Origin: Arsenophonus nasoniae DSM 15247
GTDB taxonomy: Bacteria; Pseudomonadota; Gammaproteobacteria; Enterobacterales; Enterobacteriaceae
Direction: 5' to 3'
DNA: 64,000 nt
NCBI RefSeq assembly: GCF_000429565.1
Contig: NZ_AUCC01000002.1
Span: 1-64,000, forward strand
Below are positions 32,245 through 43,851 of this stretch, in pieces. The first letter of the stretch is position 1, and each line of letters opens with the position of its first letter. The notes under the pieces were generated by a model. It worked only from the letters and a program-made list of their open reading frames with translations, was not told the origin of the DNA and did no database searches. Made by a program: the position numbers and the translations under genes.

Positions 32245-33213
32245 GTGGCGCAAGATTACACAGTAGAACAGTTAAATCATGGCCGTAAAGTTATCGATTT
32301 TATGCGTTGGGATTATTTAGCATTTGGTATCTCAATTGCTTTGTTTATTCTTTCCATTACGGTCATATCATTGAAAGGTTTCAACTGGGGATTAGATTTT
32401 ACCGGCGGGACTGTTATTGAAATTAATCTCAGTCAACCTGCAGATCTTGATAAAATTAGAGCTAGTTTAGCGAATAATGGCTATCGGGAACCACTGATCC
32501 AAAATTTTGGTAGCAGTCGAGATATTATGATCCGGTTGCCTCCTACTGAAGGTGTGGCTGGTCAAGAAATCGGTAAGTCTATTATTTCAGTGATTAACAA
32601 AGATGTCGATGAACAAGCAACGATTAAGCGTATCGAGTTTGTTGGGCCGAGTGTTGGTAGTGAATTAGCTCAAACCGGAGCAATGGCACTTTTAGCCGCT
32701 TTGATCTGTATTTTGATTTACGTTGGTTTCCGTTTTGAATGGCGCCTAGCTGCCGGAGCGGTAATATCATTAGCTCATGATGTGGTTATTACATTGGGCA
32801 TTGTGTCACTTTTTCAGATTGAAGTTGATATGACCATTGTTGCTTCATTAATGTCGGTTATTGGTTATTCCTTAAATGACAGCATCGTTGTTTCTGATCG
32901 TATTCGCGAAAATTTCCGCAAGATCCGTCGTGGTACATCATACGAAATAGTGAACGTTTCATTAACACAAACATTGAGTCGAACACTTATTACATCAGGA
33001 ACTTCTTTATTAGTGGTACTAATGCTCTATCTTTTTGGTGGTTCAATACTGAAAGGATTTTCTCTAGTTATGTTAATTGGTGTGACGATTGGAACAGTTT
33101 CTTCGATTTATGTTGCTTCTGCTCTAGCATTAAAGATGGGAATGAAACGAGAGCATTTGATCCCTCCTAAAGTGGAAAAAGAGGGAGCAGATCAACATTC
33201 TCTGCTGCCTTAA
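32245..33213 (+). CDS. secF: Protein translocase subunit SecF
   Basis: Partner of SecD in the SecDF-YajC complex. The 322-aa product has [31 protein letters not shown] and [23 protein letters not shown] at 32245 is taken as the start because AAGGAG (32233-32238) is well spaced and the N-terminus [14 protein letters not shown] matches E. coli; an in-frame GTG at 32239 is too close to the ribosome-binding site. A terminator follows. Confidence 0.97.
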   Translation: MAQDYTVEQLNHGRKVIDFMRWDYLAFGISIALFILSITVISLKGFNWGLDFTGGTVIEINLSQPADLDKIRASLANNGYREPLIQNFGSSRDIMIRLPPTEGVAGQEIGKSIISVINKDVDEQATIKRIEFVGPSVGSELAQTGAMALLAALICILIYVGFRFEWRLAAGAVISLAHDVVITLGIVSLFQIEVDMTIVASLMSVIGYSLNDSIVVSDRIRENFRKIRRGTSYEIVNVSLTQTLSRTLITSGTSLLVVLMLYLFGGSILKGFSLVMLIGVTIGTVSSIYVASALALKMGMKREHLIPPKVEKEGADQHSLLP

Positions 33214-33233
33214 AGGTAAATTTTGTTAACTCG

Positions 33234-33266
33234 CACCCTGTTAGATTGCGCTAGCAGGGTGTTTTT
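33234..33266 (+). terminator. Intrinsic terminator after secF
   Basis: CACCCTG (33234-33240) and CAGGGTG (33255-33261), extended by TAG/CTA pairing across a mismatch, then TTTTT. Confidence 0.85.
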
Positions 33267-33318
33267 CATTGATAGCTGAGTTAAACTGAAAAGCCGGACC
33301 CTAAAATCAGGAAATTTT

Positions 33319-33768
33319 ATGCATTGCCCATTTTGCACCGCTGTAGATACCAAAGTGATTGATTCACGACTGGTTGGCGATGGTTCGCAGGTTCGTCGTC
33401 GTCGACAATGTCTTGAATGTCATGAGCGTTTTACGACTTTTGAAGTGGCTGAATTAGTTATGCCGCGGGTGGTAAAAAGCGATGATGTACGTGAGTCATT
33501 TGATGAACACAAACTTAGACGAGGTATGCAAAAAGCATTAGAAAAACGCCCGGTAAGTTCTGATGATGTGGAAACAGCTATTAACAATATAAAATCACAA
33601 CTTCGCGCAACTGGAGAGCGAGAAATTCCGGCAAAAATGATCGGGAAAATTGTCATGGATGAATTGAAAAAGCTAGATAAAGTGGCTTATATACGCTTTG
33701 CTTCGGTTTATCGTAGTTTTGAAGATATTCGTGAATTTGGCGAAGAAATTGCTAAGTTACAGGATTAA
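33319..33768 (+). CDS. nrdR: Transcriptional repressor NrdR
   Basis: Nucleotide-sensing repressor of ribonucleotide reductase genes. The 149-aa protein has the zinc ribbon (CPFC at residues 3-6 and CLEC at residues 31-34) and the ATP-cone domain ([21 protein letters not shown] onward), then the C-terminal [19 protein letters not shown]. Same length as E. coli. ribD follows after 8 bases, as in E. coli. Confidence 0.97.
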   Translation: MHCPFCTAVDTKVIDSRLVGDGSQVRRRRQCLECHERFTTFEVAELVMPRVVKSDDVRESFDEHKLRRGMQKALEKRPVSSDDVETAINNIKSQLRATGEREIPAKMIGKIVMDELKKLDKVAYIRFASVYRSFEDIREFGEEIAKLQD

Positions 33769-33776
33769 TAGTAAAA

Positions 33777-34886
33777 ATGACCACGTTTGATAAGCAGTTT
33801 ATGAGCCGTGCGTTGTCATTGGCCAAGCAGGGACGATTTACTACCTCACCTAACCCAAATGTAGGCTGTGTCATTGTACGTGATGGTGAAGTAGTGGGAG
33901 AAGGCTTTCATTGTAAAACAGGTGAAGCGCATGCGGAAATTTATGCTTTACAAATGGCGGGTGAAAAAGCTAACGGAGCAACTGCTTATGTCACATTAGA
34001 GCCCTGTAGCCATTATGGTAAAACGCCACCTTGTGCAGATGCGTTAATCAGTGCGGGTATTCAGCGTGTTGTTGTGGCGATGCAAGATCCAAATCCTCAG
34101 GTTGCAGGACGGGGTTTACTAAAATTACAGCAGGCTGGTATCGAAGTAATACACGGTTTACTAATTGATGAAGCTGAGCAGTTAAATCAAGGCTTTTTAA
34201 AAAGGATGCGAACGGGTTTCCCCTATGTTCAACTTAAATTAGCTGCATCCCTTGATGGGCGAACAGCCCTCGCATCAGGTGAAAGCAAATGGATTACTTC
34301 GCCAGCAGCTCGTCAGGATGTACAAAGTTTTAGAGCCCAGGCGAGCGCAATTTTAACCACCAGTGCTACTGTTTTAGCTGATAATCCTGCTTTAAATGTT
34401 CGTTGGAAAGATTTCGCGCCTGAACTACAAAATATTTATCCGGAAGAAAGCCTGCGCCAACCAATAAGGATTGTTTTGGATCGCAATAATCAAGTAAAAC
34501 CAGAACATTTTGTTACAAAATCAGCGGGTGAATGTTGGCTTATTCGCTCGAATCCCATTGCGCAAAATTGGTTTGGTGATGTCAAACAAATAACCATCCC
34601 AACCTACGGAAAAGGAATTGATTTAGTTTTGCTGATGATGCAGTTGGCTAAACGTAATATTAATTCAATTTGGGTCGAAAGTGGGCCAACACTTGCCGGT
34701 ACCTTGTTGACACTAGGATTAGTTGATGAATTGATTGTGTATGTGGCCCCTAAAATTTTAGGTGAAAGCGCTAGAGGATTAATTAATATTCCAGAATTAC
34801 AAAAATTGAAAGATGCATCTGCGTTTGAATTTATTAATATTGAACTTATTGACATTGATTTACGTTTAACCTTGCGCCCATTGTGA
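33777..34886 (+). CDS. ribD: Riboflavin biosynthesis deaminase/reductase RibD
   Basis: Bifunctional enzyme for the second and third steps of riboflavin synthesis. The N-terminal deaminase domain carries the zinc ligands in AHAEIYAL and LEPCSHYGKTPPCADAL; the C-terminal reductase domain (from about residue 145) begins YVQLKLAASLDGRTAL and includes VESGPTLAGTLL. 369 aa, E. coli 367. Likely co-transcribed with nrdR. A 192-base spacer separates it from ribH, with no riboswitch seen. Confidence 0.96.
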   Translation: MTTFDKQFMSRALSLAKQGRFTTSPNPNVGCVIVRDGEVVGEGFHCKTGEAHAEIYALQMAGEKANGATAYVTLEPCSHYGKTPPCADALISAGIQRVVVAMQDPNPQVAGRGLLKLQQAGIEVIHGLLIDEAEQLNQGFLKRMRTGFPYVQLKLAASLDGRTALASGESKWITSPAARQDVQSFRAQASAILTTSATVLADNPALNVRWKDFAPELQNIYPEESLRQPIRIVLDRNNQVKPEHFVTKSAGECWLIRSNPIAQNWFGDVKQITIPTYGKGIDLVLLMMQLAKRNINSIWVESGPTLAGTLLTLGLVDELIVYVAPKILGESARGLINIPELQKLKDASAFEFINIELIDIDLRLTLRPL

Positions 34887-35078
34887 TGTCATATTTTCGT
34901 TAGCTGGTTAGCTTAATAAAGCATAGTAATATTGTTAAAGTAATATAACCTTTAATTGATTTAATTTAGCGTTCCTAATACCTGTTTTAAAGTTAGCTAA
35001 ATTCAGCAGCGCAGTATATAAAAGAATATGGTAAAATTGTCGTTTATGTAGAGAATAATTAGCATTTTAAGGAACGCT

Positions 35079-35549
35079 ATGAAGGTAATAAAAGGTACGG
35101 TAGCAGCGCCTAAAGCTCGTATAGCAATAGCTATTGCACGTTTTAATCATTTTATCAACAATAGCTTGCTCGAAGGCGCTATAGATACCTTGGAGCGTGT
35201 TGGCCAAGTTGCAACAGAAAATATTACGGTTGTTTGGGTACCTGGTGCTTATGAACTGCCATTGACGATTAAAACATTAGTAGAAACGAAAAAATATGAT
35301 GCAGTCGTTGCTCTTGCTAGTGTCATACGTGGTGCAACTCCACATTTTGACTATGTTGCCGGTGAATGTAGTGCTGGACTTTCGAATGTCGCGATGACAA
35401 GTAATATTCCGGTTGCCTTTGGGGTATTAACCACTGAGGATATTGAGCAGGCCATCGAGCGTGCAGGTACGAAAGCGGGGAATAAAGGTGCTGATGCTGC
35501 ATTAGCGGCGCTGGAAATGGTTAATGTAATTCAGGCCATTAAAGGCTAA
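35079..35549 (+). CDS. ribH: 6,7-dimethyl-8-ribityllumazine synthase
   Basis: Condenses the RibD-pathway product with dihydroxybutanone phosphate to lumazine, the last intermediate before riboflavin (called ribE in E. coli). The 156-aa product equals the E. coli length and has the active-site segments [37 protein letters not shown] (catalytic His) and [26 protein letters not shown] precedes the ATG. nusB follows after 23 bases. Confidence 0.96.
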   Translation: MKVIKGTVAAPKARIAIAIARFNHFINNSLLEGAIDTLERVGQVATENITVVWVPGAYELPLTIKTLVETKKYDAVVALASVIRGATPHFDYVAGECSAGLSNVAMTSNIPVAFGVLTTEDIEQAIERAGTKAGNKGADAALAALEMVNVIQAIKG

Positions 35550-35572
35550 CTATTTTATTTAAGGGGAATGTT

Positions 35573-35986
35573 GTGAAACCTGCTGCTCGTCATCGCGCGC
35601 GTGAGTGTGCTGTTCAGGCGATTTATTCGTGGCAATTATCGGGTAATAGTATTGCTGATGTTGAAGAGGAGTTCTTAACTGAACAGGATATGTCAAATGT
35701 TGATGTGACTTACTTTCGTGAGCTACTTAATGGCGTTTCAACGCATGTGTCGGAACTCGATAAAAAAATGGCTCCTTATCTTTCTCGTCAGCTTGAGGAG
35801 CTTGGTCAGGTAGAAAAAGCGGTTTTACGTTTAGCGATGTTTGAACTCTGTTACCGTAATGATGTGCCTTATAAAGTTGCTATTAATGAAGCGATTGAAT
35901 TAGCAAAAGTTTTTGGTGCCGAGGAGAGTCACAAATTTATCAATGGTGCGCTCGATAAAGTTGTTGTTACTGTGCGTAAGAAGTAA
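35573..35986 (+). CDS. nusB: Transcription antitermination factor NusB
   Basis: Binds BoxA RNA with S10 and supports antitermination of rRNA operons. The 137-aa all-helical product (E. coli 139) includes [20 protein letters not shown] and [32 protein letters not shown]. Start is GTG with AAGGGG 6 bases upstream; the nearby ATG at 35568 runs into a stop at once. Conserved ribH-nusB-thiL order. Confidence 0.96.
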   Translation: MKPAARHRARECAVQAIYSWQLSGNSIADVEEEFLTEQDMSNVDVTYFRELLNGVSTHVSELDKKMAPYLSRQLEELGQVEKAVLRLAMFELCYRNDVPYKVAINEAIELAKVFGAEESHKFINGALDKVVVTVRKK

Positions 35987-36084
35987 CGGTGTTCAGGCTT
36001 TTCGAATAATCTGATGTTCATTTTGATTATAAGGTCGTGTGCTAGCCTTATAGCAATCGGAGCATAGTATATTGGAATATTATT

Positions 36085-37074
36085 ATGGTTTGTGGCGAAT
36101 TTGATATCATCGCGCGTTACTTTAATCGTCAACAGCAAAATCGGCATGACGTTAATATCGGTATTGGTGATGATTGTGCATTGATAACTATACCGGAAAA
36201 ACAGCAATTAGCGATTACTACCGATACACTAGTTGCGGGCATCCATTTCCTTGATAGTATTTCACCAGAAGATTTGGCCTATAAATCTTTGGCGGTTAAT
36301 TTAAGTGATTTAGCCGCTATGGGGGCAGATCCTGCATGGGTTTCTCTGGCGTTAACATTGCCACAAATCAATGAAGATTGGCTGGCAAGGTTTAGTTCTA
36401 GCCTATTTGAACAGCTTAATTACTATGAAATGCAGCTCATTGGTGGAGATACAACCCGAGGGCCAATGAGTTTAACCTATACTGCCCATGGTTTGATTCC
36501 TATCGGGAAATCACTAACACGGTCAGGAGCCTGTAATGGTGATTGGATTTATGTTACCGGAACATTGGGAGATAGTGCCGCAGGTCTTGCGATTTTGCAA
36601 TCACAGCTGGTTGTTGAAGATGCAAAAGATCGTCATTGGTTAATTCAGCGCCATTTAAGGCCACAGCCGCGTATTTTGCAAGGCCAGGCTTTACGCCATC
36701 TTGCTTCTGCGGCGATAGATATTTCTGATGGCTTGATTTCTGATCTTGGCCATATTCTAAAAATTAGTGGCCGTGGCGCTAAAATTAAATTGGATTTTTT
36801 ACCTTTATCGGATGCCTTACGCAGACATGTTACCTCAGAACAGGCGTTAACCTGGGCGTTAAGCGGTGGAGAAGATTATGAACTGTGCTTTACCGTGCCT
36901 GAGATAAACCGGGGTGCATTAGAATCAGCGCTAGCGCATACTGGGGCAAACTTTCATTGTATCGGCCAGATCACACCAGAATCAGAAGGTATCCGTTATT
37001 TTCATGGCAATAAGGAGGTCTCACCTGATTTAGCCGGGTTTGATCATTTTATCGAGGAGGCTTGTTATGACTGA
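36085..37074 (+). CDS. thiL: Thiamine-monophosphate kinase
   Basis: Phosphorylates thiamine phosphate to the coenzyme thiamine diphosphate. The 329-aa protein of the PurM-like ATP-binding fold shows [42 protein letters not shown] and the C-terminal [27 protein letters not shown] matches the E. coli N-terminus. Its last 8 bases overlap pgpA. Cofactor made here is used by Dxs, encoded nearby. Confidence 0.97.
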   Translation: MVCGEFDIIARYFNRQQQNRHDVNIGIGDDCALITIPEKQQLAITTDTLVAGIHFLDSISPEDLAYKSLAVNLSDLAAMGADPAWVSLALTLPQINEDWLARFSSSLFEQLNYYEMQLIGGDTTRGPMSLTYTAHGLIPIGKSLTRSGACNGDWIYVTGTLGDSAAGLAILQSQLVVEDAKDRHWLIQRHLRPQPRILQGQALRHLASAAIDISDGLISDLGHILKISGRGAKIKLDFLPLSDALRRHVTSEQALTWALSGGEDYELCFTVPEINRGALESALAHTGANFHCIGQITPESEGIRYFHGNKEVSPDLAGFDHFIEEACYD

Positions 37075-37558
37075 TGCCAAATCACGTTTAAACTTGTCAA
37101 ATCCTTGGCATCTATTGGCAACTGGATTTGGTAGTGGTTTATCTCCCATTATTCCTGGCACAATGGGTTCATTAGCGGCTATTCCATTCTGGCTACTAAT
37201 GTATTGGCTATTACCGGTTTGGTTATGTTGGTTGATTATTTTATTGGGTTTTGCTGTTGGCATTGTTATTTGTCAACGGACATCCGATGATATGCAAGTT
37301 CACGACCACGGTAGTATTGTGTGGGATGAATTTATTGGCATGTGGATGACCCTCATGGCAATACCATTAGTTAATTGGCAATGGGTATTGATCGCGTTTG
37401 TGCTTTTCCGCTTTTTTGACATGTTAAAACCTTGGCCTATTGGTTGGTTTGATCGGCAAGTAGGTGGAGGCTTTGGTATTATGTTAGATGATATCATCGC
37501 GGCTATTTTTGCTATTGCTATCGTGGCTGCCCTTGCGCACTGGTTACCCGCATTATAA
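37067..37558 (+). CDS. pgpA: Phosphatidylglycerophosphatase A
   Basis: Inner-membrane phosphatase making phosphatidylglycerol. The 163-aa protein starts at ATG 37067 behind GAGGAGG (37054-37060), overlapping thiL. Motifs are [19 protein letters not shown], the metal-binding [11 protein letters not shown], and [17 protein letters not shown] with [12 protein letters not shown]. Three to four hydrophobic segments. An in-frame start at 37040 would add residues inside thiL with no family support. Confidence 0.95.
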   Translation: MTDAKSRLNLSNPWHLLATGFGSGLSPIIPGTMGSLAAIPFWLLMYWLLPVWLCWLIILLGFAVGIVICQRTSDDMQVHDHGSIVWDEFIGMWMTLMAIPLVNWQWVLIAFVLFRFFDMLKPWPIGWFDRQVGGGFGIMLDDIIAAIFAIAIVAALAHWLPAL

Positions 37559-37573
37559 TGTCAGTGAGTTACT

Positions 37574-37614
37574 GAAAATCAAAAGCGATCGGTAAACCGC
37601 CGCTTTTGATTTTT
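37574..37614. terminator. Bidirectional terminator between pgpA and dxs
   Basis: AAAATCAAAAGCG (37575-37587) is perfectly complementary to CGCTTTTGATTTT (37601-37613), with a small inner CGGT/ACCG pairing. A/T-rich flanks suit both convergent transcripts. Confidence 0.85.
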
Positions 37615-37622
37615 CAACCTAT

Positions 37623-39488
37623 CTATTTGGCGTAATAGTTGTTAATAGATTTAATAATTCCTTCAGCATTAAGCCCTAGCTCAGTCTGAATCTCTGCTTG
37701 ACTTCCTTGTGGAATATAGTGATCAGGTAAACCGAGATTAATGATGGGCATAATATGATGGGCTTTTAATAAAAATTCATTAACGCCGCTACCGGCTCCA
37801 CCCATAATTGCATTTTCTTCTAATGTTACTAATAGCTTATGTGTTTGAGCTATCTCCAGTATCAACGTTTCGTCTAACGGTTTTACAAACCGCATATCGA
37901 CCACAGTGGCATTAAGTAATTCTGCTGCTTTTATTGCTTCAGTAAGCAAAGTTCCAAAGTTGAGGATGGCAATTTTTTTTCCTTGACGGCGAACAAGTCC
38001 TTTACCAATTGGAATTTTTGCAAGTGGTTGTAACGTGGCACCAGAACCCGTTCCTCTAGGATAACGAACTGCAACAGGACCATCCTGGTAGTGATATCCC
38101 GTATGTAACATTTGACGGCATTCGTTTTCATCACTTGGTGACATAATTACCATATCCGGTAGACAACGTAAGAATGATAGATCAAAGGCACCTTGATGGG
38201 TTTGTCCGTCGGCACCAACAATGCCGGCTCGATCGATAGCAAATAGGATAGGCAACTTTTGAATGGCCACATCATGGATCACTTGATCATACGCACGCTG
38301 TAAAAAAGTTGAATAAATGGCGACAACAGGTTTATAGCCTCCAATGGCAAGGCCAGCAGCAAAAGTCACAGCGTGTTGTTCTGCAATTGCTACATCAAAA
38401 TATTGTTTGGGATAGGTTTTAGAAAACTCAACCATGCCCGAACCTTCCCGCATGGCTGGCGTGATTGCCATCAGTTTAGGATCATCAGCAGCTTCTTGGC
38501 ATAACCAATCGCCAAAAATCTGTGAAAAAGTTAATTGTTTATTACTGTTTTTGGGTAGGCTAAAGGTTGCTGGATCAAATTTAGGCACGGCATGCCAGCT
38601 GATAGGATCTTTTTCGGCTGGTTCATAACCCTTGCCTTTTTTAGTCATGATATGTAAAAACTGCGGGCCTTTTAATTCACGCATATTTTTTAATGTTTGT
38701 ACTAATGTAAGTACATCATGGCCATCAATTGGACCAATGTAGTTAAACCCCAACTCTTCAAACATAGTACTAGGAATTACCATGCCCTTAAGATGTTCTT
38801 CAGTTTTCTTTAACAATTCTTTAATTGATGGGATATTAGAAAATACCTTTTTTCCACCCTCACGTAAGCAAGTATATAGATTGCCAGATAACAGTTGTGC
38901 CAAATGATTATTTAATGCACCAACGTTTTCTGAAATTGACATTTCATTGTCATTGAGGATCACTAGTATATCTTTATGAATATCACCTGCATGGTTCATT
39001 GCTTCAAAAGCCATACCTGCTGTAATGGCACCATCACCAATAACACAAACTGTTTTGCGATCTTTATTTTCATATTCAGCTGCTACCGCCATGCCGAGTC
39101 CAGCACTGATTGAGGTAGAGGAATGACCGACACTAAGCACGTCATATTCACTTTCTGCTCGCCAGGGGAAAGGATGTAAGCCATTTTTTTGTCGTATTGT
39201 ACCAATTCGGTCGCGGCGGCCAGTTAATATTTTATGTGGATATGCCTGGTGGCCAACATCCCAGATAAGATTATCAAATGGGGTTTTATAGACATAGTGT
39301 AAAGCAACAGTCAGTTCAATGGCACCTAAGCCAGAAGCGAAATGTCCACTGGAACGGCTAACACTATTTAATAAAAATTGTCTCAACTCTTCACATAATT
39401 TAACAAGACTTTCTTTTGGTAAAAGTCGCAATTCTTCCGGTGTTTCTATTAATGCTAAAGTTGGATAGGAAGCGATATCAATACTCAT
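37623..39488 (-). CDS. dxs: 1-deoxy-D-xylulose-5-phosphate synthase
   Basis: Thiamine-diphosphate enzyme joining pyruvate and glyceraldehyde 3-phosphate; entry to isoprenoids and a precursor for thiamine and pyridoxal. The 621-aa protein (E. coli 620) has the cofactor motif [18 protein letters not shown] near residue 152, the catalytic-His region [15 protein letters not shown], and the transketolase middle domain [15 protein letters not shown] and [18 protein letters not shown]. ispA lies upstream with a 115-base gap, so dxs may have its own promoter or be read through from xseB-ispA. Confidence 0.97.
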   Translation of the reverse strand: MSIDIASYPTLALIETPEELRLLPKESLVKLCEELRQFLLNSVSRSSGHFASGLGAIELTVALHYVYKTPFDNLIWDVGHQAYPHKILTGRRDRIGTIRQKNGLHPFPWRAESEYDVLSVGHSSTSISAGLGMAVAAEYENKDRKTVCVIGDGAITAGMAFEAMNHAGDIHKDILVILNDNEMSISENVGALNNHLAQLLSGNLYTCLREGGKKVFSNIPSIKELLKKTEEHLKGMVIPSTMFEELGFNYIGPIDGHDVLTLVQTLKNMRELKGPQFLHIMTKKGKGYEPAEKDPISWHAVPKFDPATFSLPKNSNKQLTFSQIFGDWLCQEAADDPKLMAITPAMREGSGMVEFSKTYPKQYFDVAIAEQHAVTFAAGLAIGGYKPVVAIYSTFLQRAYDQVIHDVAIQKLPILFAIDRAGIVGADGQTHQGAFDLSFLRCLPDMVIMSPSDENECRQMLHTGYHYQDGPVAVRYPRGTGSGATLQPLAKIPIGKGLVRRQGKKIAILNFGTLLTEAIKAAELLNATVVDMRFVKPLDETLILEIAQTHKLLVTLEENAIMGGAGSGVNEFLLKAHHIMPIINLGLPDHYIPQGSQAEIQTELGLNAEGIIKSINNYYAK

Positions 39489-39603
39489 GTCTGCCCATTA
39501 AATAATTGTTTTTTGTTTATACCAATGACGCTGTAGTTGGCTGCCAAAAGATTATTTTGTATTTTTATTATCGGTAAAATGTTCTGTCTTTGAATCAAGG
39601 AAA

Positions 39604-40524
39604 TTAGCTTTTTCGTTCGATAATAAAGTGCGTTAAGTTTTGTAGGGTTTCCGTATTAAGTCCATACTGTTGTTCTAACATATAAAGCGTATCCAGTGCT
39701 TGTTCATAGAGATTGTTCGCTTTTTTTTGTGCTTGTTCAAGACCGATTAATGATGGATAGGTGCTTTTTTTATGTTTTTTATCTGATCCCTGATTTTTAC
39801 CTAAAATGTCTGTATCACCGGTAACATCAAGGATGTCATCATGGACTTGGAATAGCAGTCCAATTGCATTGGCATAATTATCTAATAATGGTAGTAATTT
39901 GTTGCCTTGGTTGCCAGCCGTAAGTGCACTCATTCTGATGGCAGCACGAATTAAAGCGCCCGTTTTATGATGATGAATAGTTTCCAATGTTGTGAAATCA
40001 ATTTGTTGACCTTCTGATTCCATATCGAGCGCTTGGCCGCCACACATGCCTGCTGCTCCCGTAGCAGTAGCTAGCTCAGCTATCATCGCAAGGCGATAGG
40101 TATCACTAACATCTGGCATAGCCGAACGAGATAATATGTCAAAGGCGAGTGTTTGCAGGGCATCACCAGCTAAAATTGCATGGGCTTCACCAAAGGAAAT
40201 ATGACAGGTAGGCTGGCCACGACGTAGATTATCGTTATCCATTGCGGGTAAATCATCGTGGATTAATGAAAAGGCATGTATACATTCAACAGCGGCAGCA
40301 GGTACATCCAGATTTTCCACGGCAACATTTAACATATCACCTATAGCATAAACTAAAAAAGGTCTTAGTCGTTTTCCACCAAGTAACGCGCCATATTTCA
40401 TCGCCGCGACAAGTTGACTCTGATTAAACGGAAGACGCTGGAATTGGTTTAGCAGAGTTTTGTTGACGCGATTTTGTACCCATTGGCGTTGATCGGCAAA
40501 AGAAAGTGTCACTATTTCAGACAT
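39604..40524 (-). CDS. ispA: Farnesyl diphosphate synthase (geranyltranstransferase)
   Basis: Condenses IPP with DMAPP and GPP to farnesyl diphosphate. The 306-aa product has both aspartate-rich motifs, DDLPAMD near residue 92 and DDILD near residue 233, plus GGKRLRPFLVYA and CGGQALDME. E. coli is 299 aa; the first about 30 residues are diverged. It lies 3 bases after the xseB stop, so the two are co-transcribed, in the order xseB-ispA-dxs found in E. coli. Confidence 0.96.
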   Translation of the reverse strand: MSEIVTLSFADQRQWVQNRVNKTLLNQFQRLPFNQSQLVAAMKYGALLGGKRLRPFLVYAIGDMLNVAVENLDVPAAAVECIHAFSLIHDDLPAMDNDNLRRGQPTCHISFGEAHAILAGDALQTLAFDILSRSAMPDVSDTYRLAMIAELATATGAAGMCGGQALDMESEGQQIDFTTLETIHHHKTGALIRAAIRMSALTAGNQGNKLLPLLDNYANAIGLLFQVHDDILDVTGDTDILGKNQGSDKKHKKSTYPSLIGLEQAQKKANNLYEQALDTLYMLEQQYGLNTETLQNLTHFIIERKS

Positions 40525-40527
40525 GAT

Positions 40528-40782
40528 TTATTTATCTTCCGGCGTAAAGTTATCTAGTTGTGCATTGTCATCGTCTTGTAACAAAATTTGGACGCGTTGT
40601 TCTGCCTGTTGCAACGCTTTCTGGCCTTGCCGGGCTAATTGAATCCCCTGTTCAAATTCACTTAATGCTTTTTCCAGCGGAAGTTCGCCTGACTCTAAGC
40701 GTGTGACGATCTGCTCTAACGCTATCAGTGAAGTTTCAAAAGATAGCGGATCTTGTTTATCAGATATTTTCTTTTTAGCCAT
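40528..40782 (-). CDS. xseB: Exodeoxyribonuclease VII small subunit
   Basis: Small helical subunit of ExoVII, which degrades single-stranded DNA with the XseA large subunit (not in this window). The 84-aa product includes [32 protein letters not shown], the characteristic coiled-coil hairpin of the family. First gene of the xseB-ispA-dxs group, divergent from thiI. Confidence 0.95.
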   Translation of the reverse strand: MAKKKISDKQDPLSFETSLIALEQIVTRLESGELPLEKALSEFEQGIQLARQGQKALQQAEQRVQILLQDDDNAQLDNFTPEDK

Positions 40783-40984
40783 AATCGTTTTACTTGCCTT
40801 AATATCGGGTGAATATGCGCGTAAGGCGATTTATTTTACTACATTTACGCATACAATTTATTCTTTTTAGCGATAAAACACAATATAGTGATATACTTCC
40901 CACCTTAAAATCAAACGCTCTGCTAATAAATATGCATAATATGCGTTTATTCGCAAAAATAAAAACCGACTTTTATACAAAATT

Positions 40985-42433
40985 ATGAAGTTTATTATTA
41001 AACTATTTCCTGAAATTACCATTAAAAGCCAATCAGTGCGGTTGCGCTTTATTAAGATCTTGGCTAGCAATATCCTTAATATATTAAAGGTATTAGATGC
41101 GGAAATTACCGTTGTTCGCCACTGGGATAATATCGAAGTTCGCGCTAAAAAAAATACACATCATGATGAAATTTGTGATGCCTTAACAAGAATTCCTGGC
41201 ATCCATCATATTCTGTTAGTTGAAGAATATCAATTCCGTGATCTCCACCATATTTTTGAGTTAGCTTATGCAACTTATGCTGAATTGCTAACAGATAAAA
41301 CTTTTTGTGTGCGTGTTAAGCGTCGGGGTAAACAAGATTTTACTTCAATTGATGTAGAACGTTACGTTGGTGGTGGATTAAATCAACATATTTCTTCAGC
41401 CAAAGTGAAACTCAATCAGCCTGATATCACTGTGAATCTGGAAATTGAAAACGATAAAGTCATTCTGGTTAAATCCCGTATTCAAGGGATTGGTGGCTTT
41501 CCTATCGGTACACAAGAAGATGTTTTATCGTTGATATCCGGTGGCTTTGATTCGGGGGTGTCTAGCTACATGCTAATGCGGCGTGGTTGCCGAGTTCATT
41601 ACTGCTTTTTTAATCTGGGTGGCACCAGCCATGAGATTGGTGTCAAGCAGGTTGCTTACCATCTTTGGCATCGTTTTGGTCGTTCACATAAAGTGCGTTT
41701 TGTGGCGATAGATTTTGCGCCAATCGTAAGCGAAATTCTTACAAAGATTGATGATGGCCAGATGGGAGTTGTACTGAAAAGGATGATTATACGTGCCGCA
41801 TCGACAATAGCTGAACGTTATGGAGTTCAAGCGTTAGTAACTGGAGAAGCGTTAGGGCAAGTTTCTAGCCAGACATTAACCAATCTACGTTTAATTGATA
41901 ATGTTACCGATACCTTGATTTTACGGCCATTAATTTCTCATGATAAAGAAAATATTATTAACATTGCTCGCGAGATAGGGACGGCAGATTTTGCGCGTAC
42001 CATGCCCGAATTTTGTGGCGTGATCTCGAAAAAACCAACAGTGAAAGCAATAAAAACCAAAATTGAAGCGCAGGAAGCTAATTTCGATTTTACTCTGCTT
42101 GATCATGTTGTTAGTACAGCACAAAATATTGATATTCGTCAGATAATGAATGATGGTCAAGATAAAACGCCAGCAGTAGAAGTAGTTAGTACATTTTCTG
42201 TCGATGATATTATTTTGGATATTCGTTCCCCTGATGAGCAGGAAGCTCACCCACTCGCGCTAACCGGTGTTAAAGTGAAGTTACTACCATTTTATAAACT
42301 GAATAGCCAATTTGGTGAGTTACCGCCACAAAAACCTTATTTGCTCTATTGTGAGCGCGGTGTTATGAGCCGCTTACAAGCACTTTATTTACATGAACAA
42401 GGTTTTAAAAATGTAAAAGTGTATCGGCCTTGA
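40985..42433 (+). CDS. thiI: tRNA 4-thiouridine sulfurtransferase / thiamine sulfur carrier ThiI
   Basis: Transfers sulfur to U8 of tRNA and to the ThiS carrier for the thiazole of thiamine. The 482-aa protein equals E. coli ThiI: ferredoxin-like and THUMP domains (1-165), the PP-loop [12 protein letters not shown] near residue 183, the Cys-containing [16 protein letters not shown], and a C-terminal rhodanese domain whose Cys456 ([10 protein letters not shown]) carries the persulfide. All functional residues I can check are present. The ATG has no strong ribosome-binding sequence. Confidence 0.97.
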   Translation: MKFIIKLFPEITIKSQSVRLRFIKILASNILNILKVLDAEITVVRHWDNIEVRAKKNTHHDEICDALTRIPGIHHILLVEEYQFRDLHHIFELAYATYAELLTDKTFCVRVKRRGKQDFTSIDVERYVGGGLNQHISSAKVKLNQPDITVNLEIENDKVILVKSRIQGIGGFPIGTQEDVLSLISGGFDSGVSSYMLMRRGCRVHYCFFNLGGTSHEIGVKQVAYHLWHRFGRSHKVRFVAIDFAPIVSEILTKIDDGQMGVVLKRMIIRAASTIAERYGVQALVTGEALGQVSSQTLTNLRLIDNVTDTLILRPLISHDKENIINIAREIGTADFARTMPEFCGVISKKPTVKAIKTKIEAQEANFDFTLLDHVVSTAQNIDIRQIMNDGQDKTPAVEVVSTFSVDDIILDIRSPDEQEAHPLALTGVKVKLLPFYKLNSQFGELPPQKPYLLYCERGVMSRLQALYLHEQGFKNVKVYRP

Positions 42434-42509
42434 TGATAATAAGTTAACTTTTTTCGTCCTAAGGATAAATGGTTGCCAGTTAATATGTATAATTTTCGCT
42501 ATGTTGCCG

Positions 42510-43100
42510 TTAGTTAGCATAGTTATAAATACCCGGCGGCGGCACAAGTTGCGCAGCAACTTCAGCTGCCTTTTTTTTGCCAACCAGTAACTCAATAAGT
42601 TTAAGTGAAAAATCAATAGCTGTGGCAGGTCCTTGACTAGTAAGTAGTTTTACTCGTTCATCATAGTAGACACGAGAATCAACGCGTTTATGGCTGGCTA
42701 TTTTACTTTGTAAAGCAGGATAACCGGTCATATTGCCAATGGGAAATAAATTATGGTGTTCTAATACAATTGCTGGCACGGCACAAATGGCGGCAATGAT
42801 GTTACCCTGATGATGGGATTGGCGAATTTTTTCAATGATCAGCGGATTATCACGAAACGCTTCTGCACCTTTTAATCCACCAGGTAATACGATGGCATCA
42901 AAATCTTGTTCAATAATCTTGACTAACTGAGTGTCGGCAACAATTTTTACTCCCCTTGAGCATGTTAATACCAATTCGCCATTATCTGCGGTACTCGCGG
43001 TTGTCACTGGGATTTCGGCTCTAGTTAATAGATCAATTGCTGTTACAGCTTCGATTTCTTCGCTACCGTGCGCCAGGCAAACGAGAACAGTTGGTGACAT
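42510..43100 (-). CDS. yajL: DJ-1/PfpI-family protein YajL
   Basis: Homologue of human DJ-1, reported as an oxidative-stress chaperone and protein/nucleotide deglycase. The 196-aa product matches E. coli in length with the nucleophile elbow [10 protein letters not shown] (Cys106), [10 protein letters not shown] and [14 protein letters not shown]. Convergent with thiI. In E. coli panE lies between yajL and yajQ; here only a spacer of about 220 bases lies there. Confidence 0.95.
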   Translation of the reverse strand: MSPTVLVCLAHGSEEIEAVTAIDLLTRAEIPVTTASTADNGELVLTCSRGVKIVADTQLVKIIEQDFDAIVLPGGLKGAEAFRDNPLIIEKIRQSHHQGNIIAAICAVPAIVLEHHNLFPIGNMTGYPALQSKIASHKRVDSRVYYDERVKLLTSQGPATAIDFSLKLIELLVGKKKAAEVAAQLVPPPGIYNYAN

Positions 43101-43319
43101 TTAAGTTTCTCTCTGTCTAATTAATGGATAAATAATTGTACTTATGATGTTGTCAGCTATAACTTGCAGACAGTGCCATCGGCAAAGATCGCGATTGTTT
43201 TCCATCTGACTGAATCAATTATGCTTTTTGATGAGTTATTTAACTTCAAGTATAGAGCTTTTGCTGATAATAAAAAGTAGTATTATGCTATTTTATGTGT
43301 AATTAGGAGGTGATGAAAT

Positions 43320-43811
43320 ATGCCATCATTTGATATAGTTTCTGAAATTGACATGCATGAAGTCAGTAATGCTGTTGAAAATGCGCAACGTGAATTGGCT
43401 AGTCGTTGGGATTTTCGCAATGTTGAAGCCAGTTTTGAACTAAATGAAAAAAATGAATCCATTAAAGTGACAAGTGTGTCCGACTTTCAGGTAAATCAAT
43501 TGGTAGATATTTTACGCGAGAAATTAGCTAAACGTGGAATAGATGGTGCCGTTTTGAATATACCTGACGATATAGTTCATAGTGGCAAAACTTATAGCCT
43601 TGAGGCTTCATTATTACAGGGCATTGATTCGGTAATGGCAAAAAAAATCATTAAATTAATCAAAGAGAGTAAATTGAAGGTTCAAGCGCAAATTCAGGGA
43701 GAACAAGTTCGAGTAACCGGTAAGTCACGAAATGATTTACAATCTGTGATCGGATTAGTGCGAGAGGCGGAACTTGGTCAACCCTTTCAATTTACTAATT
43801 TTCGTGACTAA
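43320..43811 (+). CDS. yajQ: Nucleotide-binding protein YajQ
   Basis: Two-domain ferredoxin-like protein of the YajQ family; homologues bind cyclic di-GMP or nucleotides, and the exact role is uncertain. The 163-aa product has [22 protein letters not shown] at the N-terminus and [31 protein letters not shown]. The ribosome-binding site is unusually strong: AGGAGGTGAT (43305-43314), fully complementary to the 16S rRNA 3' end. Confidence 0.95.
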   Translation: MPSFDIVSEIDMHEVSNAVENAQRELASRWDFRNVEASFELNEKNESIKVTSVSDFQVNQLVDILREKLAKRGIDGAVLNIPDDIVHSGKTYSLEASLLQGIDSVMAKKIIKLIKESKLKVQAQIQGEQVRVTGKSRNDLQSVIGLVREAELGQPFQFTNFRD

Positions 43812-43821
43812 ATTTGTTATG

Positions 43822-43844
43822 CCTGCTGTATATTCTACAGCAGG
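43822..43844. terminator. Hairpin between convergent yajQ and yajR
   Basis: A perfect 9-base-pair stem (CCTGCTGTA and TACAGCAGG) with a 5-base loop. Neither side has a T-run, so it may end transcripts weakly or protect 3' ends. Confidence 0.45.
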
Positions 43845-43851
43845 TAGTGGG

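Noticed and set aside
34887-35078. FMN riboswitch before ribH
   Set aside because: The spacer is AT-rich and lacks the conserved RFN element core; ribH in enterics is normally not riboswitch-controlled.
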